This document shows positions 50,570 through 60,007 of a stretch of 64,000 nucleotides of DNA, in pieces. The notes below the pieces were generated by a model that saw only the letters and a list, made by a program, of their open reading frames with translations, did no database searches and was not told the DNA's origin. The position numbers and the translations under genes are program-made. Within the stretch, counting starts at the first letter, position 1, and each line of letters begins with the position of its first letter. This DNA comes from PALSA-1353 sp050014015 (lineage in GTDB: Bacteria > Planctomycetota > Phycisphaerae > Tepidisphaerales > Tepidisphaeraceae). The stretch is from contig JBEKEC010000014.1 in NCBI GenBank assembly GCA_050014015.1, forward strand, positions 1 through 64,000. Direction: 5' to 3'.

Positions 50570-52054
50570 TTGATGAGGCCTTACAGTCAATGGCTGGAGA
50601 CCCCCTTGCCGCTATCACTACCATTGCTGGACGAATACGAGAAGAAGGAAAAGTGCGGGCTGTTCGGCATCTGGGGAACGCCGGATGCCGCGCAGATCAC
50701 CTATCAGGCGTTGTTCGCGCAGCAGCATAGGGGGCAGGAATCGGCGGGGATCGCCGTCAGCGACGGGGCGGAACTGGTGGCGCACGTGGGGATGGGGCTG
50801 GTCAGCCAGGTCTTTACGCCGCGGATGCTTCGGGAGGAATTGAAAGGCAAAGCGGCGGTGGGGCACATCCGATATTCGACCACCGGTTCGAGCCAGCTCT
50901 GCAATGCCCAGCCGCTGCTGCGGCAGTTTCTCAACGGGCCGGTGGCGGTGGCGCACAACGGCAACCTGATCAATGCCGCCTTGCTGCGGCGGCAATATGA
51001 GGAGCATGGGCACATCTTCCAGAGCACGACGGACACGGAAATCATCGTGCATCTTTTGGCCAAGCCGACGCACGTGCAGAAGCAGGACCCGCTGCCTCAC
51101 GTGTTGAAGCACTTGCAGGGCGCGTTCAGCCTGGTGTTGTTGTTCAAGGACCGGATCGAGGCGTGCCGCGATCCGTGGGGCGTGCGTCCGCTGGTGATCG
51201 GAAAGATGAAGGACGGCCAGTGGTGCGTGGCGAGCGAAACGTGCGCCTTCGACTCGATCGGGGCGACGTTCGTGCGGGAAGTGGAACCGGGAGAAATCGT
51301 GCGGATCGACGCCAGCGGGTTGCAGTCGCGGACGTTTGAAGCCCCGGCGGCGGAGCAGGCGCACTGCGCCTTCGAGCACGTTTATTTCGCCAATCCCGCG
51401 AGCAAAATCTTCGGGCAGACGGTACACCTGGTGCGGCAGCGGCTGGGCCGGCAACTGGCGATCGAGTCGCCGGTCGACGCCGACTACGTCATGCCCATGC
51501 CCGACAGCGGCCGCTCGGCGGCGCTGGGGTTCGCCAAGCAATCGCAGATTCCCTTCGAGGAGGGGATCGTCCCCAACCGGTTTGTGGGACGGACGTTCAT
51601 CCTTCCGAACCAGCGGGCGCGCGACCTGGCGGTGGCGGTGAAGCTGAACATCATCCCCGACGTGGTCAGCGGCAAGCGGATCGTGATCGTGGAGGATTCG
51701 GTGGTTCGCGGCACGACAACGCGATCGAAAATGCGCGCCGTCCGGGCCGCGGGCGCCAAGGAGATTCATCTGCGAGTTTCCTGCCCGCCGATCCGTCATC
51801 CCTGTTTTTATGGAATCGACTTCCCCACCAAAGAGGAACTGATCGCCCACAACCGCACGGTGGATGAAATCCGCAAATTTCTGGAGGTGGACAGCCTGGC
51901 CTATCTGTCGCTCGACGGGCTGCTTTCGTGCATGAATTTGCCCAAGCAACACTATTGCACGGCGTGCTGGAGCGGGAAGTACAAGATTCCGGTGGACCAT
52001 CCCCAAAGCAAATTCAGCTTCGAGCGGGACCAGTTGCAAATGTTCAACGTATGA
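50570..52054 (+). CDS. purF: amidophosphoribosyltransferase (glutamine PRPP amidotransferase)
   Basis: 494 residues. The processed Cys29 (KEKCGLFGIWG) is the Ntn nucleophile after a 28-residue propeptide. HRGQESAGIA, the PRPP loop VIVEDSVVRGTTTR, and Cys ligands of a 4Fe-4S cluster (RVSCPPIRHPCF and the C-terminal MNLPKQHYCTACWSGKYKIP) are seen. First committed step of purine synthesis. Divergent from rsgA with overlapping upstream regions. Confidence 0.96.
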   Translation: MMRPYSQWLETPLPLSLPLLDEYEKKEKCGLFGIWGTPDAAQITYQALFAQQHRGQESAGIAVSDGAELVAHVGMGLVSQVFTPRMLREELKGKAAVGHIRYSTTGSSQLCNAQPLLRQFLNGPVAVAHNGNLINAALLRRQYEEHGHIFQSTTDTEIIVHLLAKPTHVQKQDPLPHVLKHLQGAFSLVLLFKDRIEACRDPWGVRPLVIGKMKDGQWCVASETCAFDSIGATFVREVEPGEIVRIDASGLQSRTFEAPAAEQAHCAFEHVYFANPASKIFGQTVHLVRQRLGRQLAIESPVDADYVMPMPDSGRSAALGFAKQSQIPFEEGIVPNRFVGRTFILPNQRARDLAVAVKLNIIPDVVSGKRIVIVEDSVVRGTTTRSKMRAVRAAGAKEIHLRVSCPPIRHPCFYGIDFPTKEELIAHNRTVDEIRKFLEVDSLAYLSLDGLLSCMNLPKQHYCTACWSGKYKIPVDHPQSKFSFERDQLQMFNV

Positions 52055-52056
52055 TG

Positions 52057-53661
52057 CTACGGGTTGCCCGGGGCTTTGGCGCGGATCAGAGAAATGGGGG
52101 GCTGTCCGGGCCGGGGGACGGTGATGAGGGCATCTCCCACGGGCGATACGTTCTGGTCGCGCAGCCAGAGCGAATATCCCCAATCTTCGGGATCGTTCAT
52201 CATCAGCAGATGACCTGCCGGGGCCCAGAACGGTTCATTCTGCTCGTAAAACATCCGGTCGGACAGAAAGGCCATGATCCGGGCGAGCTTGGCCGGGCAG
52301 AGGATCACGTCGTCCGGCAGGGTCTTGCTCGGGATTTGCGCCGCCATTTGCGCAACCGCCTGGTACTTCCCGTTCTGGTAAGTTTCCAGAAACGGACGGG
52401 AACGCTGATGAATGATCGTGCCCGCCACCATCACCACGTTGGGGAGCGTGCCGAGGGCCAGCAGAAGCACAAATACCGGATTGGCGATTCTGCGTGGAAG
52501 GCGCAGGTTGATGGATCGAATCAGGTTCCACCATCCCAGCACGATGAGCGGGAGGATCGGTAACAGGTATCGGTCGTCGGAAACGGTCAGGATGACCGTC
52601 GCCAGCGATGCGATGACCCAAAGGCCCCAGAATGCGCGTTTGGCGAAAAGCGCCACGGCGGCTGCCATCGAAATCGCGCCGAACACCGCATTGAGCCACC
52701 CCCATACCCCCGACCCCAGGCGCATTCCGAAGACGGCTTTGGCGACAAGCGGATTGAAAAGTCTGCCCAGGTTGAAGAGTGCCGCGGCCTTCAATTCCTG
52801 GGAATGCGTGAGTTGGTGGATGGCATATTGCTCGTATCCGCCCAGGCCATTACCGCCGTTTCGGCGCGGATCGAAAATGAGGAATATTCCCAGCAGGGCG
52901 GCACAGATTGCGATCGCACCGCCGGCCTTCCAATTCCTACGAACCACCGCGGCGAACGCCAGCGCGGCAATCCACGCGGCCAGCAGCGCGATCATGGTCG
53001 GGCGAGTAGTGATGGCAATCGCCAGGCCGCCAACCAGCAACGCCCAATCCCACCAGCGCGCCCGCCTGGCGCTGGTTGAGCCAAACACCCCCTCGTGCCC
53101 GGCGAGAACGGCTGTGATGCCGGCCAGGAACGGCATTTCGGTCAGAATCTCGAAGCTGTAATGGTAGAACTGGCTGGAGATGGCGACGCCGAGCGCGATC
53201 GCCACGGCCGTCGGCCGGTCGTATGCCAGGAGCACCAGTCGATAAACCAGCGCAAGCGATGCCAGGGCGCAGAGCCACACAAATGCGTCGGCGGCGAAGA
53301 TGAAATGAGCGGGGAAGAGGTGATAGAGCCCCGCAAGGGCGACGGGAAGGCCGGGATAAACCGTGTCGTGGGGGATACCGCCGAACGTGTAGCCGCGGCC
53401 TCGCGCCAGGTTGCGCGCCAGGTTCAGATAGAGTCCGCCATCCGGCTCGATGAGCCATTGGCCGTTGAATCCAAGAAGATAGACGGCGACGACGGCGGCC
53501 AAGACGTAACCTCGCCACCGGTCCAGGACGTTGAGCAGCCCAAGACACAGCGGCCGGCGCGCCGGGCCGCCAGCGGTCGGGAGGGAATTGGCGCGGTTGG
53601 ATTCAGCCCCGCTGATTTCCCCCACAGCCACAGTTCTGAGATGAATTGCGGGAAATGCCAT
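52057..53661 (-). CDS. GT-C type membrane glycosyltransferase (ArnT/PMT-like)
   Basis: 534 residues with about 10-12 hydrophobic helices. The first external loop has the acidic motif IEPDGGLYLNLARNLARGRG, as in GT39/GT83 enzymes that use lipid-linked sugars. Middle HYSFEILTEMPF. The end is soluble (LCPAKLARIMAFLSDRMFYE). Start may lie later, since the first 45 residues are Pro/Arg-rich. Predicted to glycosylate an envelope acceptor. Confidence 0.8.
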   Translation of the reverse strand: MAFPAIHLRTVAVGEISGAESNRANSLPTAGGPARRPLCLGLLNVLDRWRGYVLAAVVAVYLLGFNGQWLIEPDGGLYLNLARNLARGRGYTFGGIPHDTVYPGLPVALAGLYHLFPAHFIFAADAFVWLCALASLALVYRLVLLAYDRPTAVAIALGVAISSQFYHYSFEILTEMPFLAGITAVLAGHEGVFGSTSARRARWWDWALLVGGLAIAITTRPTMIALLAAWIAALAFAAVVRRNWKAGGAIAICAALLGIFLIFDPRRNGGNGLGGYEQYAIHQLTHSQELKAAALFNLGRLFNPLVAKAVFGMRLGSGVWGWLNAVFGAISMAAAVALFAKRAFWGLWVIASLATVILTVSDDRYLLPILPLIVLGWWNLIRSINLRLPRRIANPVFVLLLALGTLPNVVMVAGTIIHQRSRPFLETYQNGKYQAVAQMAAQIPSKTLPDDVILCPAKLARIMAFLSDRMFYEQNEPFWAPAGHLLMMNDPEDWGYSLWLRDQNVSPVGDALITVPRPGQPPISLIRAKAPGNP

Positions 53662-53727
53662 TCAGTTGATTCCAGTATAGCGGATGCTGTTTGCCCGTGA
53701 AGGCCGCGAGGGTACTGTTTCACGCCA

Positions 53728-54930
53728 ATGGACAGTTTGCCGCAATCGCCGAAACGTCCCTTTGCCGCGGTATTGGCCGGATTCCTCGGTTGGTCACTCG
53801 ACGCCTTCGATTTCTTCCTGGTGGTGATGACCCTCACCGCCATCGGGAAGGAATTCCATAAGACCGACCGGGAAATGGCTTTGGCGGTGACCCTGACGCT
53901 GGCGTTCCGGCCGGTGGGGGCGCTGATCTTCGGCCTCCTGGCGGACCGCTACGGCCGGCGCGCCCCGCTCATGATCGACCTGGTGTTCTATTCCATCATC
54001 GAAGTCCTGTCCGGACTGGCGCCGAATTACCAGACGTTTCTGATCCTGCGGGCCCTGTTCGGCATCGGCATGGGCGGGGAATGGGGCGTGGGGGCGTCCC
54101 TTACCATGGAAAAAGTCCCCGCCAGATTCCGCGGGTTGCTTTCAGGAATCTTGCAGGAAGGTTACGCCTTCGGATTCCTCCTGGCGGCGATCGCCTATCA
54201 ATTGGTCTTTCCCCGTTGGGGATGGCGGCCGCTGTTTTTCATCGGCGGCCTTCCCGCCCTCCTGGCCATCTTCGTCCGAATGGCCGTCAAGGAATCCGAA
54301 GTCTGGCAGAAAAATAAAGCCGATTCGTGGAAAAATCTCGGCCGGGGACTTCTCACCCATTGGCCCATCTTCCTCTACCTCGTCGCCCTGATGACGATGA
54401 TGAATCTTTCGTCCCACGGAACTCAGGACCTGTACCCCACGTTCCTTCAGCGTTATCGCGGGTTCGGGGTGAGTCAAAAATCCAATCTTGCCGCCATCTC
54501 CATGGTCGGGGCGATCATCGGCGGAATCTTCTTCGGCCAAATCTCCGACCGCATCGGCCGCCGCAACGCGATGATGCTGGCGTTCGCCGGCGCGCTGCTG
54601 GCCATCCCGATGTGGGCGCTTCCGTCGGGGATCGCCAAACTGGCAGCCGGGGCATTCGTTTTGCAATTCATGGTCCAGGGCGCCTGGGGCGTGATTCCCG
54701 CTCACATCAGCGAATTGGCCCCCGATTCGATCCGCGGCTCGATGCCGGGCTTCGCCTACCAATGCGGAAATCTGATGGCCAGCTACATCGTGCAACTGGA
54801 AGCCGGCTTCGCCGAGCGATGGAACTACGCGACGGTGATGTCCATCTCGGCGGCGACGATTTTTTTGTTGGCGATTTTCGTGACCGCCGCCGGCCGCGAA
54901 AAACGCGGCCAGGAATTCGGCGGGGCATAG
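53728..54930 (+). CDS. MFS transporter (organic-acid/sugar-acid type)
   Basis: 400 residues, 12 predicted helices. Motif A-type loop GLLADRYGRRAPLM (about 71-84) with the repeat version GQISDRIGRRNAMM, and RALFGIGMGGEWGVGASLTM, typical of the carboxylate/sialate-proton symporters (NanT/JEN-like). Substrate uncertain. Confidence 0.88.
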   Translation: MDSLPQSPKRPFAAVLAGFLGWSLDAFDFFLVVMTLTAIGKEFHKTDREMALAVTLTLAFRPVGALIFGLLADRYGRRAPLMIDLVFYSIIEVLSGLAPNYQTFLILRALFGIGMGGEWGVGASLTMEKVPARFRGLLSGILQEGYAFGFLLAAIAYQLVFPRWGWRPLFFIGGLPALLAIFVRMAVKESEVWQKNKADSWKNLGRGLLTHWPIFLYLVALMTMMNLSSHGTQDLYPTFLQRYRGFGVSQKSNLAAISMVGAIIGGIFFGQISDRIGRRNAMMLAFAGALLAIPMWALPSGIAKLAAGAFVLQFMVQGAWGVIPAHISELAPDSIRGSMPGFAYQCGNLMASYIVQLEAGFAERWNYATVMSISAATIFLLAIFVTAAGREKRGQEFGGA

Positions 54931-55093
54931 ATGCATTCTCGGCTGCGTTCCAGTTCTCGTCCCTCGGCCGAGCAAATTGTTTGGAATCCAAAAACAACGG
55001 CCGTAAAATGCCCTCGGACAATTTCGGCTGGCGGGCTTGGGGACACCCAGCGCCTGCCGCCTGGGCATCATCATTCGAAGGGAAGGTCAAATC

Positions 55094-55576
55094 ATGTGCT
55101 CGACTAAAACGAAAATTGCCGCAACGTTCCTGGCCATGGTCGTTCTCGCGGTCGTCGGAACGCACACTATCGTCACCCAGGCGGATAGCATGCGGCCCGT
55201 TTTGCAACCCGCATCTGGGTCCCCGCGCGCGCTTGCAAGGACTGTCACGGTCCAATCCCTGCCGCCGGTCGTGGTCAAGGCCGAGCCGCAATCGGGGCTC
55301 ACGGATGTCGATCCCTCCATCACCGAACTCCGCGTCACTTTCAGCAAGCCGATGATGGATGGCGATTGGGCTTGGGCGCAGATTTCCGATGACACCTATC
55401 CAAAGACCACTGGAAGGCCGCGATTCCTCGACGACCACAAAACCTGCGTCCTGCCCGTCAAGCTCGAATCCGGAAAAACCTACGTCATTTGGCTCAACTT
55501 GCCCCCATACGACTCTTTTCAGGACCTCGACGGCCACCGGGCCGTCCGCTACCTGCTTGCATTCCAAACCAAGTAG
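55094..55576 (+). CDS. exported Ig-like (Big_5) domain protein
   Basis: 160 residues from the ATG at 55094, preceded by GGAAGG. Signal peptide, then a domain with PQSGLTDVDPSITELRVTFS, KPMMDGDWAW and KLESGKTYVIWLNL, as in SbsA/Big_5 Ig-like modules. It ends in HRAVRYLLAFQTK. Periplasmic or surface; function unknown. Confidence 0.8.
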   Translation: MCSTKTKIAATFLAMVVLAVVGTHTIVTQADSMRPVLQPASGSPRALARTVTVQSLPPVVVKAEPQSGLTDVDPSITELRVTFSKPMMDGDWAWAQISDDTYPKTTGRPRFLDDHKTCVLPVKLESGKTYVIWLNLPPYDSFQDLDGHRAVRYLLAFQTK

Positions 55577-55751
55577 TGTGATTCAACACGGAGACTTACA
55601 GAGACTTAAACGGAGGCGCAGCTAATTTTTTTATAGCTGCGTGCTGGTTTACGTCCGGTTCACATCCTGCCACAAAAGATGGCCACTCCCACACCTTCGG
55701 CCAAATTGATTTCTCCACGTGTGCCTGGGGCGGATTGTGTATGATGCCCGC

Positions 55752-56066
55752 ATGCTCGTGCTCGATCTGATCGAACAACATCGTGAACAAATTACCTCGC
55801 TATGCCGGCAATATGGCGTCAAGCGACTGGAACTTTTTGGGTCGGCCGCCCGCGGAGATTTTGACGCTGCCAATAGCGATCTGGATTTCTTCGTCGATTT
55901 CTTGAGCGATGACTGGCATGGAGCGGCGGATCGGTGGTTTGGTCTACAGGAAGGCCTTGAGCGGCTATTTGCCTGCAAAGTCGATCTGGTAAGCATTCCC
56001 GACGCTACGAATCCCTATTTCCTGCAAGTGGCAAACCGGCACAAGATCCAGCTCTATGCAGCTTGA
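55752..56066 (+). CDS. MNT-domain nucleotidyltransferase (MntA/HepT-type antitoxin), orphan
   Basis: 104 residues from the ATG at 55752. GSAARGDFDAANSDLDFFVD is the nucleotidyltransferase signature (GSxxRG ... SDxDxxV). In HepT-MntA systems this type AMPylates a HEPN toxin, but no HEPN gene lies next to it: the following DNA is a hairpin repeat. It may act alone or be a remnant. Confidence 0.85.
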   Translation: MLVLDLIEQHREQITSLCRQYGVKRLELFGSAARGDFDAANSDLDFFVDFLSDDWHGAADRWFGLQEGLERLFACKVDLVSIPDATNPYFLQVANRHKIQLYAA

Positions 56067-56090
56067 AACGCGAAAGCCTTTGCTGGATTC

Positions 56091-56133
56091 AAAGGGGTCG
56101 GGAGTCTTTACCGTAAAAGACTCCCGACCCCTT
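56091..56133. repeat. REP-like hairpin, 'aaaggggtcgggagtctt' family
   Basis: AAAGGGGTCGGGAGTCTT(TAC) and GTAAAAGACTCCCGACCCCT(TT) form a near-perfect 21-bp stem (one bulged base) with a loop of about 2 bases. Related in its first bases (aaaggggtc) to the copies at 9317 and 28690. Confidence 0.9.
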
Positions 56134-56154
56134 TGACTAATTCGGCGCGGATTT

Positions 56155-56176
56155 CCCAGGGAGCAAGCTCCCTGGG
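56155..56176. repeat. short perfect hairpin 3' of the MFS gene
   Basis: CCCAGGGAGC-AA-GCTCCCTGGG, a 10-bp stem, about 20 bases beyond the stop of the minus-strand MFS gene. Possible terminator part (no clear T-run) or small repeat. Confidence 0.6.
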
Positions 56177-56197
56177 CTTTGATTGAGAATAGACCCG

Positions 56198-57421
56198 TCA
56201 CGTCGCGGGCCGATGCGATTGCAGCGATACCACGCACGCGGCCATGATGCTGATCCACAGGATGGCGGCGACGGCGAGGATGGATGCGTGGGGATCGGCC
56301 GGGCGGATTTGGCTGGCCAACGCGCCGCAGCCGGGGCCGAGGATGCAGCCTACGCCGATCAACGCCTCGTGGTATGCGTTCTGCGCGGTGCTGCCGTCGC
56401 TGAGGACCATTCCGAAATAGAGGCTGGCTGAATAGATGAGTCCCATGGCTGCGCCCAGGACCAGTTGCCACAGGATCATCGCCAGGACGGAGGGGATCAG
56501 GGTGACGCCGAGGAATGCGGCCAGGAGGATGACGGCGGCCGCCAGCAGGGCGCGGGGACGGGTGTGCCACCAGCTGGTTGCGCCGAGAAAAACGAAGCAG
56601 AGCCATCGCGCGATCATCCAGACGCCGGCCAGCAGGGTTCGGACTTCCGGGTGTGCGGATTGGATGACGGGCAGCGTGGGCATGATCGCGCCCAGGGCGT
56701 AGATGACGGCGAACGTCGCCGGCAGGACGATGCGCGACAGGCGCTTGGCCAGCTTGCGAAGCGGGATCAGTTCCGGGTGGGGAAGAAGCTGGGCATGGGC
56801 GCGGTCCGGTTGGGGATGAATCCGAAGGAGAAGAGCGCATCCGGCCAGGTGAGCCGCCGCCGTGGCCAGGAAGATTCCCTGCGGGAATCGGGCGATGAGG
56901 ACTCCGCAAGCCGCGACGGTCATGGCGCCCGTGCCGGACCAGACCAGGTTGTAGATCGAGATGCGGCGGGAGAGTTCCGCGGGCGTCGTGCCGACGGAGA
57001 TGAGGCTTTCCATCAGCGGCCACTGGGCGGCGCTGAGCATCGTATATCCGAGCAGAAGGATGACCAGGACCTGGGGAATGGCAAAGCACGCCGCAGCCAG
57101 TGCCACGATCACCATGCCGATTTCGAGCAGGCGCAGAAGTTTTTGCCGATCGATCCGATGGGACAGGGGATTCGCCGCCAGGGCGCCGATGACATAGGCC
57201 ATTCCCTCCGCCGAGGAGAGCAGCAGATTCTTGCGCGCTCCCCAGCCGAAGCGTTTGTGCATGTAAAAGAAGATTCCATACATCAGCAGGTTGCCGCCGA
57301 CGGAGGCCAGGCCTTCCAGGGTGAAGATCCTGGCCAGGAATCGCCTGGGCACGAGGCGGATCGCGGGTTTTAAGGCAAAGACATCCGACAGCGGCAGCTC
57401 CAGGGCAGACCAGGTCGGCAC
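56198..57421 (-). CDS. MFS-type transporter, unknown substrate
   Basis: 407 residues with about 12 hydrophobic segments (TLEGLASVGGNLLMYGIFF; VIVALAAACFAIPQVLVILL; MILWQLVLGAAMGLIYSASL). The helices are those of the MFS fold, but motif A is weak (NPLSHRIDRQKLLRL). It resembles the distantly related MFS proteins of planctomycetes. Substrate not readable. Confidence 0.75.
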   Translation of the reverse strand: MPTWSALELPLSDVFALKPAIRLVPRRFLARIFTLEGLASVGGNLLMYGIFFYMHKRFGWGARKNLLLSSAEGMAYVIGALAANPLSHRIDRQKLLRLLEIGMVIVALAAACFAIPQVLVILLLGYTMLSAAQWPLMESLISVGTTPAELSRRISIYNLVWSGTGAMTVAACGVLIARFPQGIFLATAAAHLAGCALLLRIHPQPDRAHAQLLPHPELIPLRKLAKRLSRIVLPATFAVIYALGAIMPTLPVIQSAHPEVRTLLAGVWMIARWLCFVFLGATSWWHTRPRALLAAAVILLAAFLGVTLIPSVLAMILWQLVLGAAMGLIYSASLYFGMVLSDGSTAQNAYHEALIGVGCILGPGCGALASQIRPADPHASILAVAAILWISIMAACVVSLQSHRPAT

Positions 57422-57860
57422 ATTAGCGGATATTGGCGTGGGAAAAAATGGCGGCCCGCGCGATCCTGCGGGGCCGGGCCGACGTACATAAGGATCAGCA
57501 GGTCTTTCAAAGGTCTCGAACGCATTGAAGTAAAAACTCGGGTGTCTCCGGAGGAGAAAGATCGAGTGGAGAGGATGCGGTGCGCGCGGGCCGCACGGAC
57601 CGCGCGTGCAAGGGAGGGTCAGGCCCCTCCGGCTTTGCCGGGACGAATGCGCCCCGGCATTTGCCGCGCGCGGGGGCGATAACCTGCAAATTGTTGTTGC
57701 ACGAGGGGAGCGTGAGCCGTCTAATATTGGCCTTTGGGTCCGGCAAAAACGGCGATGGCAACATTGGGCGCGGGGTCGCGGGCGATGTTGTCAGTTGCGG
57801 GCGTTCTTGGCCGATAACACCGTCGCCGACGTATCGCCGAACGCCCAGAGGATTTGTTCT
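57422..57860. other. 438-base gap before the glycogen-synthase-like gene
   Basis: No gene is seen. GC-rich with weak dyads; gggcgttc (57801-57808) and gaacgccc (57839-57846) could pair around the last 30 bases. It probably holds the promoter and leader of the next gene. Confidence 0.4.
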
Positions 57861-59636
57861 ATGCAGACTGTTGTTCACGTCACGCATGAGGCCATCCAGA
57901 AAATTGGTGGAATCGGCGCAGTGTTACAGGGATTACTGACCAGCCGGACGTATCTCGACAAAGTTCCGCGGAACATTCTGGTCGGACCGTTCTGGCCGAG
58001 CGACGACATTGCCGAGCATCGGCTGGGTCCGCAGGGCGAGGTGTTGTACAGCAGCCTGGATCACCTGTACCGCTCGCCGCTGGCCAGCCGGTTCCGCGAG
58101 ATCGAGCAGGAGTTCGACGTTGCGATCGTGTATGGCCGGCGCAAATTCGCGGACAAGGAGACGGGGATTGCCAGCACGCCGGAAACCCTGCTCATCGACG
58201 TCGCCCGCTTCGACGCGCAGAAGATCAACGTGTTCAAATACGACTTGTGGAAGACGTTTGGGATCGAAAGCGCCAAGTACGAGAGCAACTGGGATTTCGA
58301 GCAGTACATGCGGCTGGCCAGGCCGGCGATCGCGGCGCTTCACGCGTTGGGCGTGGGCAGCGAGATCGAGCCGGGCGTGATCCTGAGCCATGAGTACATG
58401 GGGATGCCCACGGCGCTGGCGGCGATTTTGGAGGGCGAGGGCAGCAATTTCCGCACGATCTTTTATGCCCACGAGATCGCCCCGATGCGCCGCATCGTCG
58501 AGCAGGCTCCCGGCCACGACACGATGTTCTATAACGTCATGCGTTCGGCGATGAGCCAGGGGCATTTTCTCGAAGACGTCTTCGGCGATCAGAGCGGGTA
58601 TTACAGGCACGCGTTGGTGAAGGCGGCGCGGTTCTGCGACGGGATCTTCGCCGTCGGGGACTACGTGCTGAAGGAAATCCGCTTCCTCGGCCCGGATTTT
58701 GTCCACGTGGACAGCCAGCTTGCCTACAATGGCGCCCCGTGTTGGAAGATCAGCGTGCAGGAGCGCATGGCCAGCCGGCAGAAGTTACGCGCCTATTGCA
58801 ATTCGCTCCTGGGATACGATCCGGACTACGTTTTCTCGCACGTCACGCGGCTGGTTCCCAGCAAGGGCCTGTGGCGCGACCTGCGGGTCCTGGAACACGT
58901 CGAGCAAATTCTTCGTTCCCGCGACGAAAGCGCCGTGCTGTTCACGCTGAGCACGGAGGTCCCGTCGCGCCGCGGCGACGACATCCGGAAAATGGAACAA
59001 CATTACCACTGGCCGGTCGTGCATCGCGAAGGTTTGCCCGATCTTTCCAGCGGGGAAGCGGCTTACTACCAGGGCGTGCAGGAATTCAACGCGCGGTCGC
59101 GGAACGTCAAGGTGGTTTTCATCAATCAGTTCGGTTTCGAGCAGAAAGCCTGCGGCCTGCGCATGCCCGTGGACATGGAATTCATGGACCTCCGCAAAGG
59201 CTCCGATGCGGAATTCGGTCAGAGCATTTATGAGCCGTTCGGCATCGCCCAGGTGGAACCGATCAGTTTCGGCGGCATCTGCGTCTTCAGCAGCGTCTGC
59301 GGTTGCGCCGGGTTTGTGGACAAAGCCGCGGGCGGCAAGCCGTCCCCGAACGTCATCGTCGCCGATTACACCGATTTACCCACCAAGGGGCTCAGGCCCG
59401 AGCAATTGCTGGCCATCGGCCAGCCGCAGCGGGATGAGGTGGAGCACGCGGTTTCCGGCGTGGTGGCGCGGGAGCTGGTGGAGCGGCTTCCCCGCAATCC
59501 GAAGGAATTCGATGAATTCATCGATCGCGGGCACGCCCTGGCCAGCAAGATGAGTTGGGACGTGGTGGCCCGGGACTACGTGCTTCCGGGCATTCAGCGG
59601 GCCAGCCGGGCCCAAAGATTGAAACAAATCGCATAA
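57861..59636 (+). CDS. glycogen/starch-synthase-like GT-B glycosyltransferase
   Basis: 591 residues from the ATG at 57861. The N-terminus VVHVTHEAIQKIGGIGAVLQ has the KxGG(I/L) ADP-sugar-binding motif. The C-terminal half has FSHVTRLVPSKGLWRDLRVL and the EX7E pattern SIYEPFGIAQVEPISFGGIC. Longer than bacterial GlgA (about 480) owing to insertions, including a C-terminal extension. Predicted to extend an alpha-glucan or related polymer. Confidence 0.85.
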   Translation: MQTVVHVTHEAIQKIGGIGAVLQGLLTSRTYLDKVPRNILVGPFWPSDDIAEHRLGPQGEVLYSSLDHLYRSPLASRFREIEQEFDVAIVYGRRKFADKETGIASTPETLLIDVARFDAQKINVFKYDLWKTFGIESAKYESNWDFEQYMRLARPAIAALHALGVGSEIEPGVILSHEYMGMPTALAAILEGEGSNFRTIFYAHEIAPMRRIVEQAPGHDTMFYNVMRSAMSQGHFLEDVFGDQSGYYRHALVKAARFCDGIFAVGDYVLKEIRFLGPDFVHVDSQLAYNGAPCWKISVQERMASRQKLRAYCNSLLGYDPDYVFSHVTRLVPSKGLWRDLRVLEHVEQILRSRDESAVLFTLSTEVPSRRGDDIRKMEQHYHWPVVHREGLPDLSSGEAAYYQGVQEFNARSRNVKVVFINQFGFEQKACGLRMPVDMEFMDLRKGSDAEFGQSIYEPFGIAQVEPISFGGICVFSSVCGCAGFVDKAAGGKPSPNVIVADYTDLPTKGLRPEQLLAIGQPQRDEVEHAVSGVVARELVERLPRNPKEFDEFIDRGHALASKMSWDVVARDYVLPGIQRASRAQRLKQIA

Positions 59637-60001
59637 ATCCTGTCCCAACCCTCGCCCCGGCGGACATAATCCATTGGCGGTGGTGGAAGGGTGCGCGACA
59701 CATTTTGCAAGCCCTCTTCTTCCCCTCCCCTGGTACTCCGGGGAAGGGTCAGGGTGGGGGTTTCGTGAGCCAATCGGTGTTCGACCCCCACCCCAACCCT
59801 CCCCCTGAGTACAAGGGGAGGGGGAAATTCCTTGCAGCGCGTGACACGCACCGGTAGTGCAAAAAAAGCGCGCCGATCCGCAACAAAGACCGGCCAGTCA
59901 CGTCATATATACCTGACGCTTGCTGCGCGCTGGATGGCGCTTTATTCTGCTTCAAGTGAGCGTGGTGAAATAACGGGTCGGCGTCAAGCGAGGATTGGGG
60001 T
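59637..60001. other. gap containing the GC-rich hairpin element
   Basis: No gene is seen. The middle holds the full-length hairpin element (59722-59824). The rest (59825-60001) is ordinary, and may contain the promoter of the GT-C gene. Confidence 0.5.
59722..59824. repeat. GC-rich hairpin element, full-length copy (reverse orientation to the 17.2-kb copy)
   Basis: CCCCTCCCCTGGTACTCCGG and a G-rich tract, the spacer tttcgtgagccaatcggtgt, ttcgac, a C-rich tract, CCTCCCCCTGAGTACAAGGG and GAGGGGG. The spacer matches that of the copy at 17158-17281 read on the other strand. It confirms a conserved 100-124-bp unit, not just GC-rich simple sequence. Confidence 0.92.
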
Positions 60002-60007
60002 TTGCTG

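Noticed and set aside
57580..57939. Short plus- and minus-strand frames in the leader of the glycogen-synthase-like gene.
   Set aside because: Arg/Gly/Pro-rich composition typical of random frames in GC-rich DNA; no domain.
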